From Pseudoxanthomonas beigongshangi (GTDB lineage Bacteria > Pseudomonadota > Gammaproteobacteria > Xanthomonadales > Xanthomonadaceae): DNA of 64,000 nt. The notes beneath the pieces are model-generated. The model did not search any database. It had not been told where the DNA came from and saw only the letters and a program-made list of their open reading frames with translations. The stretch is from contig NZ_JADHDV010000003.1 in the NCBI RefSeq assembly GCF_016820515.1, forward strand, positions 142,563 to 206,562. The letters are read 5' to 3'. The position numbers and the translations under genes are program-made. Positions within the stretch are counted from its first letter, which is position 1; each line of letters begins with the position of its first letter. Positions 26,001-34,648 of the stretch are shown piece after piece.

Positions 26001-27325
26001 GCTTCACCATCACCGATACCGGCATCGGAATCGGGAAAGACGATCTCGCCCAGTTGTTCCATCCCTTCGTGCAGGCGGAAGGGTCGGAAGCACGCCGGTT
26101 CGGTGGCACCGGACTGGGCCTGGCGATCAGCCGCCGCATCGCCTCCCTGATGGACGGCGATTTGCGCCTGGCCAGCGAACCCGGCATCGGGACGGAAGCG
26201 GTGTTCGAACTGAGCCTGCCGGTCAGCGAGCCGCTCCGGCCGGTGGCGGCGTTCGCGGGCAAGCGCGCCTGGTTGCGCAGCCGCGACCCGTGGCGAAACG
26301 AAGGCCTGTTTCATTCGCTGTCGGCACTGGGTTTCGACGTGCTGAGCGGCGAAGGCGCCGACCTTCCGGCGTCCGTCGGTTTCGATCTGGCGGTCGTCGA
26401 TGCCTGTGCCGTCGGTCCGGCCGGTTGCGCACCGGAAACGCCCTGCGTCCGCGTCGACCTGCAGGCGCCCCTCGCGGCAGGACCGGGTCGCGCCTGCATC
26501 GCGCTGCCGGGCGATCCGCTGCTGCATCACGCCGTGGCCGAGGCTTGCCGGGAAGCCCTCGGCGAACAGCCGGCCCGTGAACCGACGCCCGCGCTCCCGC
26601 CAGCACTTCCGGTGAACCGGCATGTCCTGGTCGCGGAGGATCATCCGGTCAACCGGGCGCTGATCGCGCGCCAGCTGGATCGCCTCGGCTACACGCATAC
26701 CGTGGTGGAGGATGGCGAACGCGCGCTGGCGGTCCTCGCGGCAGGTGGCATCGATCTGCTGATCACCGATTGCCACATGCCGGGCCTGGACGGGCTGGCG
26801 CTGACGCGCAGGATCCGCGCCGCCGAGCCGTCCGGCCGCCACCTGCCCATCATCGCGCTTTCGGCCAGCGCGCTGCCCGAGCAGGCCAAGCGTTGCCTGG
26901 AGGCCGGCGCGGACGATTTCCTCGCCAAGCCGGTGCGACTGGATCAATTGGCGGGCAAGCTGGCGCACCACCTGCGCCCATCGCCCGCCTCCCAGTCCGT
27001 GCTCGAACCACAGCCCGCACCGCAGGACGTGCTTCCGGACGGCGACGATGGCGATCTGATTCCCGACCTGGTCGCGGCGTGCCGCGAGGACCTTGCGCGG
27101 CTGGATCGCTTGCCGGCCTCGGCACTGGTCGCCAGGCGCGAGCTGCTACACCGCATGGAAGGCGCGCTGGCGCTGGTGGCACCGGTTCCGGAAGGCGATG
27201 TATTCGCGACGGACGCCCGCGCGATCGGCCAGCGCGAACAGGAGATACGCGAGCGGGTGGCGTTCCTCGAGGCATCGCTCCTGCAAGACGACCATCACGC
27301 CAGCGCCCTGCCCCATCCGCCCTGA
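23009..27325 (+). CDS. EvgS/BvgS-like hybrid sensor histidine kinase
   Basis: This 1438-aa inner-membrane phosphorelay kinase has a signal peptide and two periplasmic Venus-flytrap (SBP_bac_3) domains (about 35-275 and 290-520). One transmembrane helix (about 530-553) and two PAS regions (about 575-690 and 705-830) follow. The HisKA domain has His854 (SMSHEIRTPM) and is followed by a HATPase with a G box (FGGTGLGLAIS). A receiver has Asp1254 (LITDCHMPG), and a C-terminal Hpt domain has His1381 (LLHRMEGAL). The full His-Asp-His chain to the upstream response regulator (Asp54) is intact. ATG 23009 was chosen; an upstream TTG at 22994 is possible. The ligand is unknown. Confidence 0.93.
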   Translation: MSFRVSSRLRACLSGMLALAGSLCLSLIVVAHAAAHTTLALDQEEIAWRRAHPVLRVGVFAGDHMPLEAWMGGQPEGLGIDYVRLLASRAGLQVAFHPFTDWEAVASRSARRAPPFDLLLALPHTRGDEGHVRLLRTYLSAAPVLVTRRNDTRTRDQRDLDRARILIERRFQDTIVRLQGAYPHAVLQYCDTGLQCLDSLARGEADAYIGVTAARTRALLAGRRADDLNLTGSAGLPALAFSPAVRVDAAPLASLLDKAAASIDEAELARLRDRWGFGDSAEDGAAANASLSAGELERLRALPTLRVGFEVDRYPYSFMDGEGRFDGLAADYLAHLGEQLGLRLQPIPARDWDHLQQMIKSGEIDLVAAGTPDDFHHDDVAFSRPYEYFPEVIVASTHGPAIAGARDLDGRVVAVRDEAGLIGRLQSQLQRTTFRPVASNEAGLAMVSERQADAYIGTLPAIDSLIRDHYAADLRVVGPAELDQELAFGARGDLQALLPLFDRVLANMAPAQKRAIRARWLSSSYHYGVPWGWVAGGIAMALVIIGAVMLAYARLHRLTRARVCAEQALEAQLSFQRALLETIPYPIFARDAHGRYLVVNQAYEAMFRCGRDSLLGRRLDDARPNPGADLAGMRIADRALPGREASEHGELRLPETEAGAAPRDVILWSHAFLYDADEPAGRLATLVDVSEIRAAQARARSSEQRLSDITDAIPATVFQFRLSPRGERRFIYAAGNVQDLLGLSAEQLVADERQLYDRLHPDDREHLKAALRETARTLRALPTLDLRLRFGDRWHWVRTEAGQPRRLPDGTLEWSGYWIDIDAAHAQEQALHDAKARAESAAATKAAFLASMSHEIRTPMAGVLGLIELLARTTMNREQAHMLRLADDSAKAMLQILDDILDYSRIEAGRLAIARQPFDPRALVDSVAGLFTARAREKHVRLHVIRENRVAGALLGDATRIRQVLSNLVSNAIKFTDDGHVALRLSVVGDTDGYQRIRFTITDTGIGIGKDDLAQLFHPFVQAEGSEARRFGGTGLGLAISRRIASLMDGDLRLASEPGIGTEAVFELSLPVSEPLRPVAAFAGKRAWLRSRDPWRNEGLFHSLSALGFDVLSGEGADLPASVGFDLAVVDACAVGPAGCAPETPCVRVDLQAPLAAGPGRACIALPGDPLLHHAVAEACREALGEQPAREPTPALPPALPVNRHVLVAEDHPVNRALIARQLDRLGYTHTVVEDGERALAVLAAGGIDLLITDCHMPGLDGLALTRRIRAAEPSGRHLPIIALSASALPEQAKRCLEAGADDFLAKPVRLDQLAGKLAHHLRPSPASQSVLEPQPAPQDVLPDGDDGDLIPDLVAACREDLARLDRLPASALVARRELLHRMEGALALVAPVPEGDVFATDARAIGQREQEIRERVAFLEASLLQDDHHASALPHPP

Positions 27326-27591
27326 AAAAACCCCGGTCCATCCAAAGATCGAAGCACCGACGTCGCATGCATCCGGTCCGGGCAATCGTTCCGGCCACGC
27401 ACTTTTCACGGCTTCCTCCAGCGGCTGAGCCAAAGCACCCGTTCGCTTTGCATTTCTTGCGGTCCTGACGAGGGTCTCGGAGCTTTCCGATTCCAGCGCT
27501 CCGCCACGCCGGCCAATCTGCCGATCCGTCCGGAGTCCGCCGGACGCAATCACCGCGCCTTTCGGCGTGCCGGACCGGAGGCATGAACAAG

Positions 27592-28476
27592 ATGGAAGCA
27601 ACGATGCTGTGGGCCGATCGTGGCCGGACCCTGCGCTGCGGAGAAACCACCACTCCGCATGCACCGCCGCGCTGTCTCGCCGTTTCCCGCCAGGGCAATC
27701 TCGGCCTGCAGGCGCGCCGGTTCTCGTTGTGGGTACAGGTGCGGGGCGAAGCCTGGATAGAGTCCGCCGAAGGACGGTTCCGGCTGAGGCCGGGCCAGTG
27801 GATCGCCCTGGACCGGGAGTCGCGCCCCACCGTCCAGGCCAGTTCGACCGGGCTGTGCCTTGGCATGTCGTTCGAGGCGGGCGGATCGCCCTCGCGGCGG
27901 CCGGCGGATGATTCGCGGGTATATCCGGGTCGCGGACGGTTGAATCGCCGCGAACGCGTGGTCTTCCTGCGTTTGTGGCGGCGTGCCTGCCCACGTGCGC
28001 TGATGGGGGCCGGCAGCCACGGCGATACCCGGCCACTGCTGGCGTTCATGGCCGAAATCCAGCGCGACCTCCAGCGCTTCGCGCAACGCTGCCCCGGCAG
28101 GACCCGCGGCCACCGCCACCAGGTGTTCGTGCGCTTGCAACGCGCCCGCCTGTACCTGAAGGGACATCACCACCGGCGCATCCCCATGCGCGAGCTCGCC
28201 CGCCTGGTCAATTTCTCGCACAGCTATTTTTCGCGCACCTACACCTTCGTCTACGAGGAGCAGCCGCAGGTGACGGCATCGCGGATCCGCCTCGCCCATG
28301 CCGCGGATCTTCTGATCAGCACGGACGCACCCATCGGCGAAATCGCCCAGGCGTCCGGATTCGAGAACAACTGCAGTTTCTCGCGCGCCTTCCGCGCGCA
28401 CTTCGGCATCTCCGCCACCGACTATCGCCGTCACGGCGATCAGCAGGAAGGCAATTCGAGCAAAGCCACTGCGTAA
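27592..28476 (+). CDS. AraC-family transcriptional regulator
   Basis: This is a regulator of about 294 aa with an N-terminal cupin-like region (about 10-100) and an arginine-rich linker. The C-terminal double HTH (about 185-285) has MRELARLVNFSHSYFSRTYT and IGEIAQASGFENNCSFSRAF. The GGAGG site at 27577-27581 is only 1 nt from ATG 27583 but 10 nt from ATG 27592, which I prefer; ATG 27583 adds three residues. It lies directly upstream of the TonB receptor on the same strand and downstream of the EvgS-like kinase, so it may control receptor expression. Confidence 0.88.
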   Translation: MEATMLWADRGRTLRCGETTTPHAPPRCLAVSRQGNLGLQARRFSLWVQVRGEAWIESAEGRFRLRPGQWIALDRESRPTVQASSTGLCLGMSFEAGGSPSRRPADDSRVYPGRGRLNRRERVVFLRLWRRACPRALMGAGSHGDTRPLLAFMAEIQRDLQRFAQRCPGRTRGHRHQVFVRLQRARLYLKGHHHRRIPMRELARLVNFSHSYFSRTYTFVYEEQPQVTASRIRLAHAADLLISTDAPIGEIAQASGFENNCSFSRAFRAHFGISATDYRRHGDQQEGNSSKATA

Positions 28477-28564
28477 AGCTAGCAACGTCTCCGCTCACAT
28501 CCGCCGGTAACGTTAAGAAGGCGTTTTTTTAGCCTTATTTAGCGTTCCCAGGAGAGCATTCGAA

Positions 28565-31414
28565 ATGAAGTACAAGAAGTCCACGTCGGCCCTGCGGCTC
28601 GGCGTTCTGCAGGCGTCCGTGCTGCTGGCCCTGTCCCCCGCCGCCTTCGCGCAATCGTCCGACCAGGTCTCAACACTCGACAAGGTCGAGGTGACCGGAT
28701 CGCGTATCCGTGGCGTGCAAATGGAAACGCGGCAACCTGTGCTGACACTCAGTCGCCAGGATATCGAGAAGCAGGGCTTCACGTCTGTCGCCGACGTCCT
28801 GCAGAACCTTACCTCCGCGGGTTCCCCATCGATATCGCGCGCCAACGCGCTTTCTGCGGGTGAAGCCGTCGGTGGAAGCTATATCGACATCCGTCATCTT
28901 GGAAACACCCGCACGCTGGTTCTGATCAATGGAAAGCGGCTTGGCGCCACCACGGGAGGGTCTCAGGATCTCAGCCAGATTCCGATGGCGGCCATCGAGC
29001 GTATCGATGTGCTCAAGGATGGCGCTTCAGCGATCTACGGATCCGATGCCATTGCGGGCGTGGTCAATGTCATCACGCGCAAACAGACTGAAGGCCTGGA
29101 AGTGAATGCCTATTGGGGCCAGGATAGCGCCGGCGATAGCCGAACCAATCAGTATTCCTTCAGCCTCGGCACCCAGGGCGAACGCAGTGGAACCACCCTC
29201 TCGGTGGAATACCATCAGCAGAAGCCCGTATCGGCGGGAGATCGCTGGTTCAGCAAATGGGGGAGCGCCGGCCCGGACTACAAGGGTGATGGCTGGAGTC
29301 CGATCAGCCAGAACGGCTCGTTCTGCGATCCGTGCTCGCCTGCGGCTGCCGCAAAGTGGTGGACGTTGAAGGATGGCGGCGATCCGACGAATCGTGCCGA
29401 CTATCGGTTGCACACCGCTTCGGACAACGCAAACGCCAACCAGCAGATGTACCTCCAGACGGGCGTCGAACGCCGTTCGGTGTTCGCCAGCGCGTACTAC
29501 GACATCAACGACCGCGTGACCTTCAACGTGGACGCGCTCTACAACCATCGGACCACCGATCAACAGATCGCCGGCTATCCCTATCAGTCCGCCGCTTTCG
29601 GAACCCCCCTTAGCCGCGACAGCGCGTTCAATCCGACGCCCGGCCAGGACGTCACCTTCCGCCGCCGCCTCTGGGAAGTCCCCCGCACGACCAGGAGCGA
29701 ACTGGAGACCTACCGCTTCGCGGGCAGCCTCGACGGTAATTTCGAAATGGGTGGCCGCCAATGGAACTGGGACATCGGCGCGCTCTGGAACCGCAACACG
29801 CTGACCAAGACGGGGCATGGCGACGCCAGCCTGATCGCTACCCGGCAGGCGCTCGGTCCGTCATTCATCAACGGTGATGGCGTCGCGCAATGCGGCTCTG
29901 CCAACAACCCCATCCCGTTGACCGCCTGCCGTCCCTGGAATCCCCTCCTCCCTCACGGCGTGGATGGCCAAGGATCGCTGGCCAACGCGGACCTGCAACG
30001 TTTCCTGCTGCCGCACTACACCGACACCGGCCTGACCCGCACCACCAGCTATACCGCCAACCTCGCGGGCGGCCTGTTCGACCTGCCTGCGGGCGAGGTG
30101 GGCCTGGCGATCGGCGTGGAACATCGCAAGGAAGAAGGGCGCTTCGCCCCCGATGCGTTCTCCCAGTCGGGTGAGAGCACAGGCCTGGGTGGATCCACCA
30201 CGGAAGGTTCCTACAAACTGGATGAGGTCTATCTGGAGCTGAATGTTCCGATCCTTGCGGACCTGCCGGGCGCCAAGGAGCTGACGTTCAACGCCGCGGG
30301 GCGTTACTCCGACTACAGCAATTTTGGCGACACCACCAACGCCAAGTACGGGTTCACGTGGCGTCCATTGGACGAGCTCTTGGTTCGCGGCACGTTCGCC
30401 GAAGGCTTCCGGGCTCCCTCCATCAGCAATCTTTATGGCGGTTTCTCCACCAGCTTCGAGCGCTACACCGATCCCTGCGGCACCAAGGCCACCGACAGCG
30501 TGAATGGCAACGCCGCCTGCAATGCCGCCGGGGTCCCCGTGGGCTATGTCCAGTTGGGACAGGGCCTGATTCCCTGCACCAGCTACCCCTGCCAGACGCC
30601 GGACCAGTTCATCCGGATGCCGAACGCGCAGCTGCGCCCGGAAACCTCCCGCAGCAAGACCGTTGGTGTAGTGTGGAGTCCGCGCTGGGTGCAAGGCCTG
30701 GATATCTCGCTGGACTGGTACAACTACTCGCTCAAGGACATGATCATCTCCGACAGCGTTGATCGCATTCTTCGGGATTGCTATGTCCTCGGAAATGCAT
30801 CCCGCTGCTCCTCCGTTCAGCGCGATCCGAGCGACGGCCATATCACCGGAATGACGTACGGACTCATCAACCTGGGCCGCATGGAGACGGAAGGCTACGA
30901 CCTGGGCGTCAAGTACCGGCTTCCCGAGTTTGCCGCAGGACAGTTCAGCATCGACTGGCAGTCTTCCTACGTCAGCAAGTACGACGAGCAGAAGCAGAAC
31001 CGCCACGGAGTCGACATCATGAGCGGTTCGGTTGGCATCCCCGGCATCTTCCGGCTTCGTTCCAACCTGGGTGTCGATTGGCAGAAGAACGAGTTCGGCA
31101 TTTCGTGGACCGCGCGCTATTACTCCGGCATGCGGGAAAGTTGTGTCCCCAACCGGCCGTGCACCGATCCCGGCCGCTATGCCGACGGCGAGAAAAGTGC
31201 CGCCCGCCGCGTTGGCGCCAACACGTTCCACGACATCCAGGCGCGCGTAAACCTGCCGTGGGAAGCGACGGTTTCTCTGGGTGCGGACAACATGTTCAAC
31301 CACCGCGGACCGTTGCTGTTCTCCAACTCGAATGCCCGCAGCAGCGACTTCCCGTACTACGGCGACTTCGACATCGGCAGGTTCATCTACATGAAGTACC
31401 AGCAGCGGTTCTGA
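28565..31414 (+). CDS. TonB-dependent outer-membrane receptor (949 aa)
   Basis: This is a predicted outer-membrane beta-barrel for TonB-driven uptake. The signal peptide ends at AAFAQ. The plug domain (about 38-165) starts with VEVTGSRIRG and includes the TSVADVLQNLTS and GASAIYGSDAIAGVVNVI motifs. The barrel ends with Phe (YQQRF), as expected for Bam-dependent insertion. The plug is of the type common in Xanthomonadaceae receptors for complex carbohydrates or peptides; the ligand is not readable. AGGAGAG precedes the start. Third-position base use looks less GC-biased than in the neighbours, which may reflect high expression constraints or acquisition. A strong terminator follows. Confidence 0.93.
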   Translation: MKYKKSTSALRLGVLQASVLLALSPAAFAQSSDQVSTLDKVEVTGSRIRGVQMETRQPVLTLSRQDIEKQGFTSVADVLQNLTSAGSPSISRANALSAGEAVGGSYIDIRHLGNTRTLVLINGKRLGATTGGSQDLSQIPMAAIERIDVLKDGASAIYGSDAIAGVVNVITRKQTEGLEVNAYWGQDSAGDSRTNQYSFSLGTQGERSGTTLSVEYHQQKPVSAGDRWFSKWGSAGPDYKGDGWSPISQNGSFCDPCSPAAAAKWWTLKDGGDPTNRADYRLHTASDNANANQQMYLQTGVERRSVFASAYYDINDRVTFNVDALYNHRTTDQQIAGYPYQSAAFGTPLSRDSAFNPTPGQDVTFRRRLWEVPRTTRSELETYRFAGSLDGNFEMGGRQWNWDIGALWNRNTLTKTGHGDASLIATRQALGPSFINGDGVAQCGSANNPIPLTACRPWNPLLPHGVDGQGSLANADLQRFLLPHYTDTGLTRTTSYTANLAGGLFDLPAGEVGLAIGVEHRKEEGRFAPDAFSQSGESTGLGGSTTEGSYKLDEVYLELNVPILADLPGAKELTFNAAGRYSDYSNFGDTTNAKYGFTWRPLDELLVRGTFAEGFRAPSISNLYGGFSTSFERYTDPCGTKATDSVNGNAACNAAGVPVGYVQLGQGLIPCTSYPCQTPDQFIRMPNAQLRPETSRSKTVGVVWSPRWVQGLDISLDWYNYSLKDMIISDSVDRILRDCYVLGNASRCSSVQRDPSDGHITGMTYGLINLGRMETEGYDLGVKYRLPEFAAGQFSIDWQSSYVSKYDEQKQNRHGVDIMSGSVGIPGIFRLRSNLGVDWQKNEFGISWTARYYSGMRESCVPNRPCTDPGRYADGEKSAARRVGANTFHDIQARVNLPWEATVSLGADNMFNHRGPLLFSNSNARSSDFPYYGDFDIGRFIYMKYQQRF

Positions 31415-31441
31415 TCCACCACCAAGATGAAGTGCCCTCAA

Positions 31442-31469
31442 CCTCTCCCGTTCGCGGGAGAGGTTTTTT
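31442..31469 (+). terminator. Intrinsic terminator of the TonB receptor gene
   Basis: The hairpin CCTCTCCCG-TTCG-CGGGAGAGG is followed by six T residues. It ends at the stop codon of the converging sigma-factor gene, whose transcript could also use the hairpin. Confidence 0.9.
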
Positions 31470-32731
31470 CATGCATCCAGGCACGCCGCCGCACGCGCCA
31501 GCATCAGGTCGCGTTCGCGGGCGTTGCGGGTCAGGGCGGCGGCACGTTCGAAGGCTTCGCGTGCTTCGCCGCGGCGACCCAGTTGTTCGAGCAGGTCACC
31601 GCGGACCGCAGGCAGCTGCGGGTATTCGCGCAGCAGCGGTTCCTCGCCCAGTGCATCCACCAGCAGCAAGGCCGCGGCCGCGCCCTCGGCGCGGCTCAGG
31701 GCCACGGCGCGATTGAGTTCCACCACCGGCGACGGCATCACCGCCGCCAGCTGCGCGTAGAGGGCGGCAATGCGGGGCCAATCGGTCTGATCGGCGCGCA
31801 CGGCGCGGGCGTGGCACGCGGCGATCGAGGCCTGGAGGGTATAGGGCAGCTGCGCGCCACCCAGTTTCACCGAGCGCTCCAGCGCCTGCAGGCCGCGCTG
31901 GATCTGCAGGCGATCCCAGCGCGCGCGATCCTGTTCCAGCAATAGAATCGGCGTGCCGTCGGGCGCGGTGCGCGCGCGGGCCCGCGAGGCCTGCAGTTCC
32001 ATCAGGGCGAGCAGGCCGTGCACTTCCGGTTCGTTCGGTACCAGTCCGGCCAGCACGCGACCCTGGCGCAGGGCCTCCTCGCACAGCGCCGGGCGCATCC
32101 AGTCATCGCCGGCGGTGGCGGAGTAGCCTTCGTTGAAAATCAGGTAGACGACTTCCAGCACCGAATCCAGGCGCTCGGCCAGTTCGCTCCGGCGCGGCAC
32201 TTCGAACGGCACCTGCTTCTGCGCCAGGGTGCGCTTGGCGCGCACGATGCGCTGGGCGATGGTCGGCTCCGCCTGCAGGAATGCGCGCGCGATTTCATCG
32301 GTGGACAGGCCGCCCAGCAGGCGCAGGGTCAGTGCCGTCCGCGCCTCGGTGGAGAGCACCGGGTGACAGGCGATGAACACCAGGCGCAGCAGATCGTCGC
32401 CGATGTCGTCTTCCAGCCGGTCGCTGTCGTCAGGGCCGGGCATGTCCTGCCCATCCAGCTCGTAAGCCAGTTCGTCGTGCTTGCGCGCGTGCAGTTGGTG
32501 CTGGCGCAGGCGATCGATGGCGCGATGCTTGGCCGCGGTCATCAGCCAGGCGGCGGGATTGTCGGGCACGCCCGACGCCGGCCAGCGTTCCAGCGCGGAC
32601 ACCAGCACGTCCTGTGCCATCTCCTCGGCCAGGCCGACGTCGCCCAGCATGCGGGTCAGGCGGGCGATCAGGCGCGGGGATTCCATTCGCCAGAGCGCGT
32701 CGAGGGTGCGGTGCAGATCGTGGGGGGCCAT
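31469..32731 (-). CDS. ECF42-type RNA polymerase sigma factor with C-terminal TPR-like extension
   Basis: This 420-aa sigma-70-family protein is much longer than a classical ECF factor. Sigma-2 (about 15-80) includes DNPAAWLMTAAKHRAIDRLR. Sigma-4 (about 115-175) has RTALTLRLLGGLSTDEIARA and PTIAQRIVRAKRTLA. A long C-terminal helical extension (about 180-420, DUF6596/TPR-like) has repeated ARRGEAREAFERAAAL-type helices. These features define group ECF42, which lacks an anti-sigma gene and is linked to DGPF/YciI genes. Here it is the last gene of an operon containing such genes. A GTG at 32761 is an alternative start; I preferred ATG 32731 on family alignment. The extension is thought to be needed for activity. 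Confidence 0.93.
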   Translation of the reverse strand: MAPHDLHRTLDALWRMESPRLIARLTRMLGDVGLAEEMAQDVLVSALERWPASGVPDNPAAWLMTAAKHRAIDRLRQHQLHARKHDELAYELDGQDMPGPDDSDRLEDDIGDDLLRLVFIACHPVLSTEARTALTLRLLGGLSTDEIARAFLQAEPTIAQRIVRAKRTLAQKQVPFEVPRRSELAERLDSVLEVVYLIFNEGYSATAGDDWMRPALCEEALRQGRVLAGLVPNEPEVHGLLALMELQASRARARTAPDGTPILLLEQDRARWDRLQIQRGLQALERSVKLGGAQLPYTLQASIAACHARAVRADQTDWPRIAALYAQLAAVMPSPVVELNRAVALSRAEGAAAALLLVDALGEEPLLREYPQLPAVRGDLLEQLGRRGEAREAFERAAALTRNARERDLMLARAAACLDA

Positions 32732-32884
32732 GGCCGGCGATCTGACCACCGCCCGGCGCACCGTGCAAGCTGAATGGCGGACGCCTCATTGGCACACCCC
32801 TTTTTGTCCAGGTCCGCGGGCGGTTCGCCTTCCCTGGGCGCGGCCGTCCGGAAGCCGCCCTGTCGGCCGCGTCGGCCGTGTCCG

Positions 32885-33262
32885 CTAGCAGCCGTCCAGT
32901 TCGAAGTAATGCAGCGGCCGGATCTCGATGCCCCATCCCCAGGCCTCGCCCTCGTCCAGCCGCGTGGTGGGGTGCAGCATCGCGATGCGCACGGCATGGT
33001 CGATGTCGTCGGCCTCGATGAGGAACGCGCTGCCGACGCGTGCCTCGCCCGGCGCGAACGGTCCCTCGGCCACCCGCACCGCGTCCCCGACCCGGCGCAG
33101 GCTGTGGATTTCCCGACCCAGCCCGGCGTCCAGGATGACCTGCCCGCTGCCATACAGCTCCTCCAGATGCGGCTCGCATTGCCGCATCGCCTGTTCGACC
33201 TGTTCGCGCGGGTACGCGTCCATCCGTTCCGGATCGAAGTAGCCCAGGCACAGATACTTCAT
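32885..33262 (-). CDS. YciI/DGPF-family protein (variant EGPF)
   Basis: This 125-aa alpha/beta-barrel-type small protein has the family signature degenerated to AEGPFAPGEARVGSAFLIEA where DGPF is expected. Conserved histidines lie near the C-terminus (AMLHPTTRL). YciI-related proteins are small and dimeric, with unknown or weak enzyme activity. Its start overlaps the end of the DHFR-like gene by 4 nt, so it is coupled within the operon. A 153-nt gap separates it from the sigma-factor gene downstream. Confidence 0.9.
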   Translation of the reverse strand: MKYLCLGYFDPERMDAYPREQVEQAMRQCEPHLEELYGSGQVILDAGLGREIHSLRRVGDAVRVAEGPFAPGEARVGSAFLIEADDIDHAVRIAMLHPTTRLDEGEAWGWGIEIRPLHYFELDGC

Positions 33263-33942
33263 CGCTTCCGCCCTCCGCTCAGCGCACCGGACCGCGCGCC
33301 GTCCGTGCGTTCGAACTTCAGGTGCACGACCGCCGGCGTGGCCAGCGTGCGCACCAGCGCCAGGCCGTGCAGATCGTCGCCGATCCGTTCGAACAGGCGT
33401 TCGCCGCCGCCCAACAGCACCGGCACCAGATGCAGCTCCATTTCATCGACCAAGCCCGCCGACAGGTACTGGCGTGCCGCCTGCGCACCTCCGGCCAGGG
33501 CGACATCGCGGCCATCGGCGGCGCGGCGCGCCTGTTCAAGGGCGGCATGGATGCCCTCGGTGACGAAGTGGAAGCGCGTGTCGCCCAACGCCAGCGGTGG
33601 CCGCGGATGGCGGGTCAGCACGAATACCGGATGGTGGAAAGGCGGGTCATCCCCCCACCAGCCATTCCAGGGCGTGCGCTCGTTCCATCCGCCCGGATGG
33701 CCGCCGAACATGTTGCGCCCCATGATCGTGGCGCCGATGCCGGCCATCGATTCCTCCATGACCGCGGTGCTGGCGTTGACGTCGCCACCTTCCATGCCGT
33801 GCGCCCGGCGCCATGACGCCAGCGCGGTCGCCCAGTGATGCAGGCGTTCGCCGCCGATGCCCAGCGGGTTCTGCACGCTCTGTCGCGGACCGGCGACATG
33901 GCCGTCCAGCGAGATCGAAATACGGAAACGCAGCCGCGACAT
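33259..33942 (-). CDS. Dihydrofolate reductase-family protein (RibD C-terminal domain)
   Basis: This 227-aa stand-alone RibD_C/DHFR-fold reductase has the N-terminal strand RLRFRISISLDGHVAG and IGATIMGRNMFGGHPGGW. The NADPH-binding region is ALAGGAQAARQYLSAGLVDE, followed by LHLVPVLLGGGERLFE. Such enzymes reduce small ring compounds with NADPH, but lone members have no assigned substrate. An AGGAG site precedes ATG 33942. It is the second of two adjacent paralogues in this operon (gap 40 nt), and they differ considerably in sequence. Confidence 0.92.
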   Translation of the reverse strand: MSRLRFRISISLDGHVAGPRQSVQNPLGIGGERLHHWATALASWRRAHGMEGGDVNASTAVMEESMAGIGATIMGRNMFGGHPGGWNERTPWNGWWGDDPPFHHPVFVLTRHPRPPLALGDTRFHFVTEGIHAALEQARRAADGRDVALAGGAQAARQYLSAGLVDEMELHLVPVLLGGGERLFERIGDDLHGLALVRTLATPAVVHLKFERTDGARSGALSGGRKR

Positions 33943-33982
33943 GAGTTGCTCCTGGGATGTGCCGGTCCGGAATGTTCCTCGC

Positions 33983-34648
33983 TCAGTCCTCGCCGGCGGC
34001 AATCTTCCGCTGGCGCTCGAGCTCTTCCGCCGAGGGTTGCTCCAGGCCGAAGTAGCCATACTCCGGCCGGCCCTCCATGCGATAGCACTGGCGGATCACG
34101 CCGGTATCGAAGGCCTGGTGCGATTGCAGACGCAGCGATGCCGGCACCGCGCCGTCGGCGAACAGCCGCTTGCCCTCGCCCAGCACCACCGGGAACCACC
34201 ACAGCTGCAGTTCGTCGATCAGATCCTCGCGCAGCAGCGTCTGCACCAGCCCACCGCTGCCGTGCACCTGCAGTTCGGCGCCGCGCTGCCGCTTCAGCCG
34301 GCGGATATCCGCCGCCACGTCGGCTTCCAGCCGCTCGCTGCCCTGCCATGCCAACGTGTCCAGCGTGCGCGTGGCGACGTACTTGGGGATGCGGTTGAAG
34401 CGCGCGGCCACCGGATCCTCGTCGCCGACATGCGGCCAGTGGGCGGCGAACATCTCGTAAGTGCGTCGGCCCAGCAGCAGGGCATCGAGATTCGCCATGC
34501 CGCCGTTGATCAGGGTGAGCATCGCCTCGTCGAAATAGGGCGCGGCCCACCCACCATGCCGGAAGCCGCCGCTGCGGTCCTCGTCCGGACCGCCCGGCGC
34601 CTGCACCACGCCATCCAGGCTCAGGAAGGCGGTCACCACCAGTTTCAT
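33983..34648 (-). CDS. Dihydrofolate reductase-family protein (RibD C-terminal domain), second copy
   Basis: This 221-aa protein has the same fold as its downstream neighbour but only distant sequence similarity. Motifs are VVTAFLSLDGVVQAPGG, DALLLGRRTYEMFAAHWP, GSGGLVQTLLREDLIDE and WWFPVVLGEGKRLF. The short alpha-helical C-terminal tail (PSAEELERQRKIAAGED) is unlike the other copy. It overlaps the VOC gene upstream by 4 nt. NADPH-dependent reduction is expected from the family; the substrate is unknown. Confidence 0.92.
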   Translation of the reverse strand: MKLVVTAFLSLDGVVQAPGGPDEDRSGGFRHGGWAAPYFDEAMLTLINGGMANLDALLLGRRTYEMFAAHWPHVGDEDPVAARFNRIPKYVATRTLDTLAWQGSERLEADVAADIRRLKRQRGAELQVHGSGGLVQTLLREDLIDELQLWWFPVVLGEGKRLFADGAVPASLRLQSHQAFDTGVIRQCYRMEGRPEYGYFGLEQPSAEELERQRKIAAGED

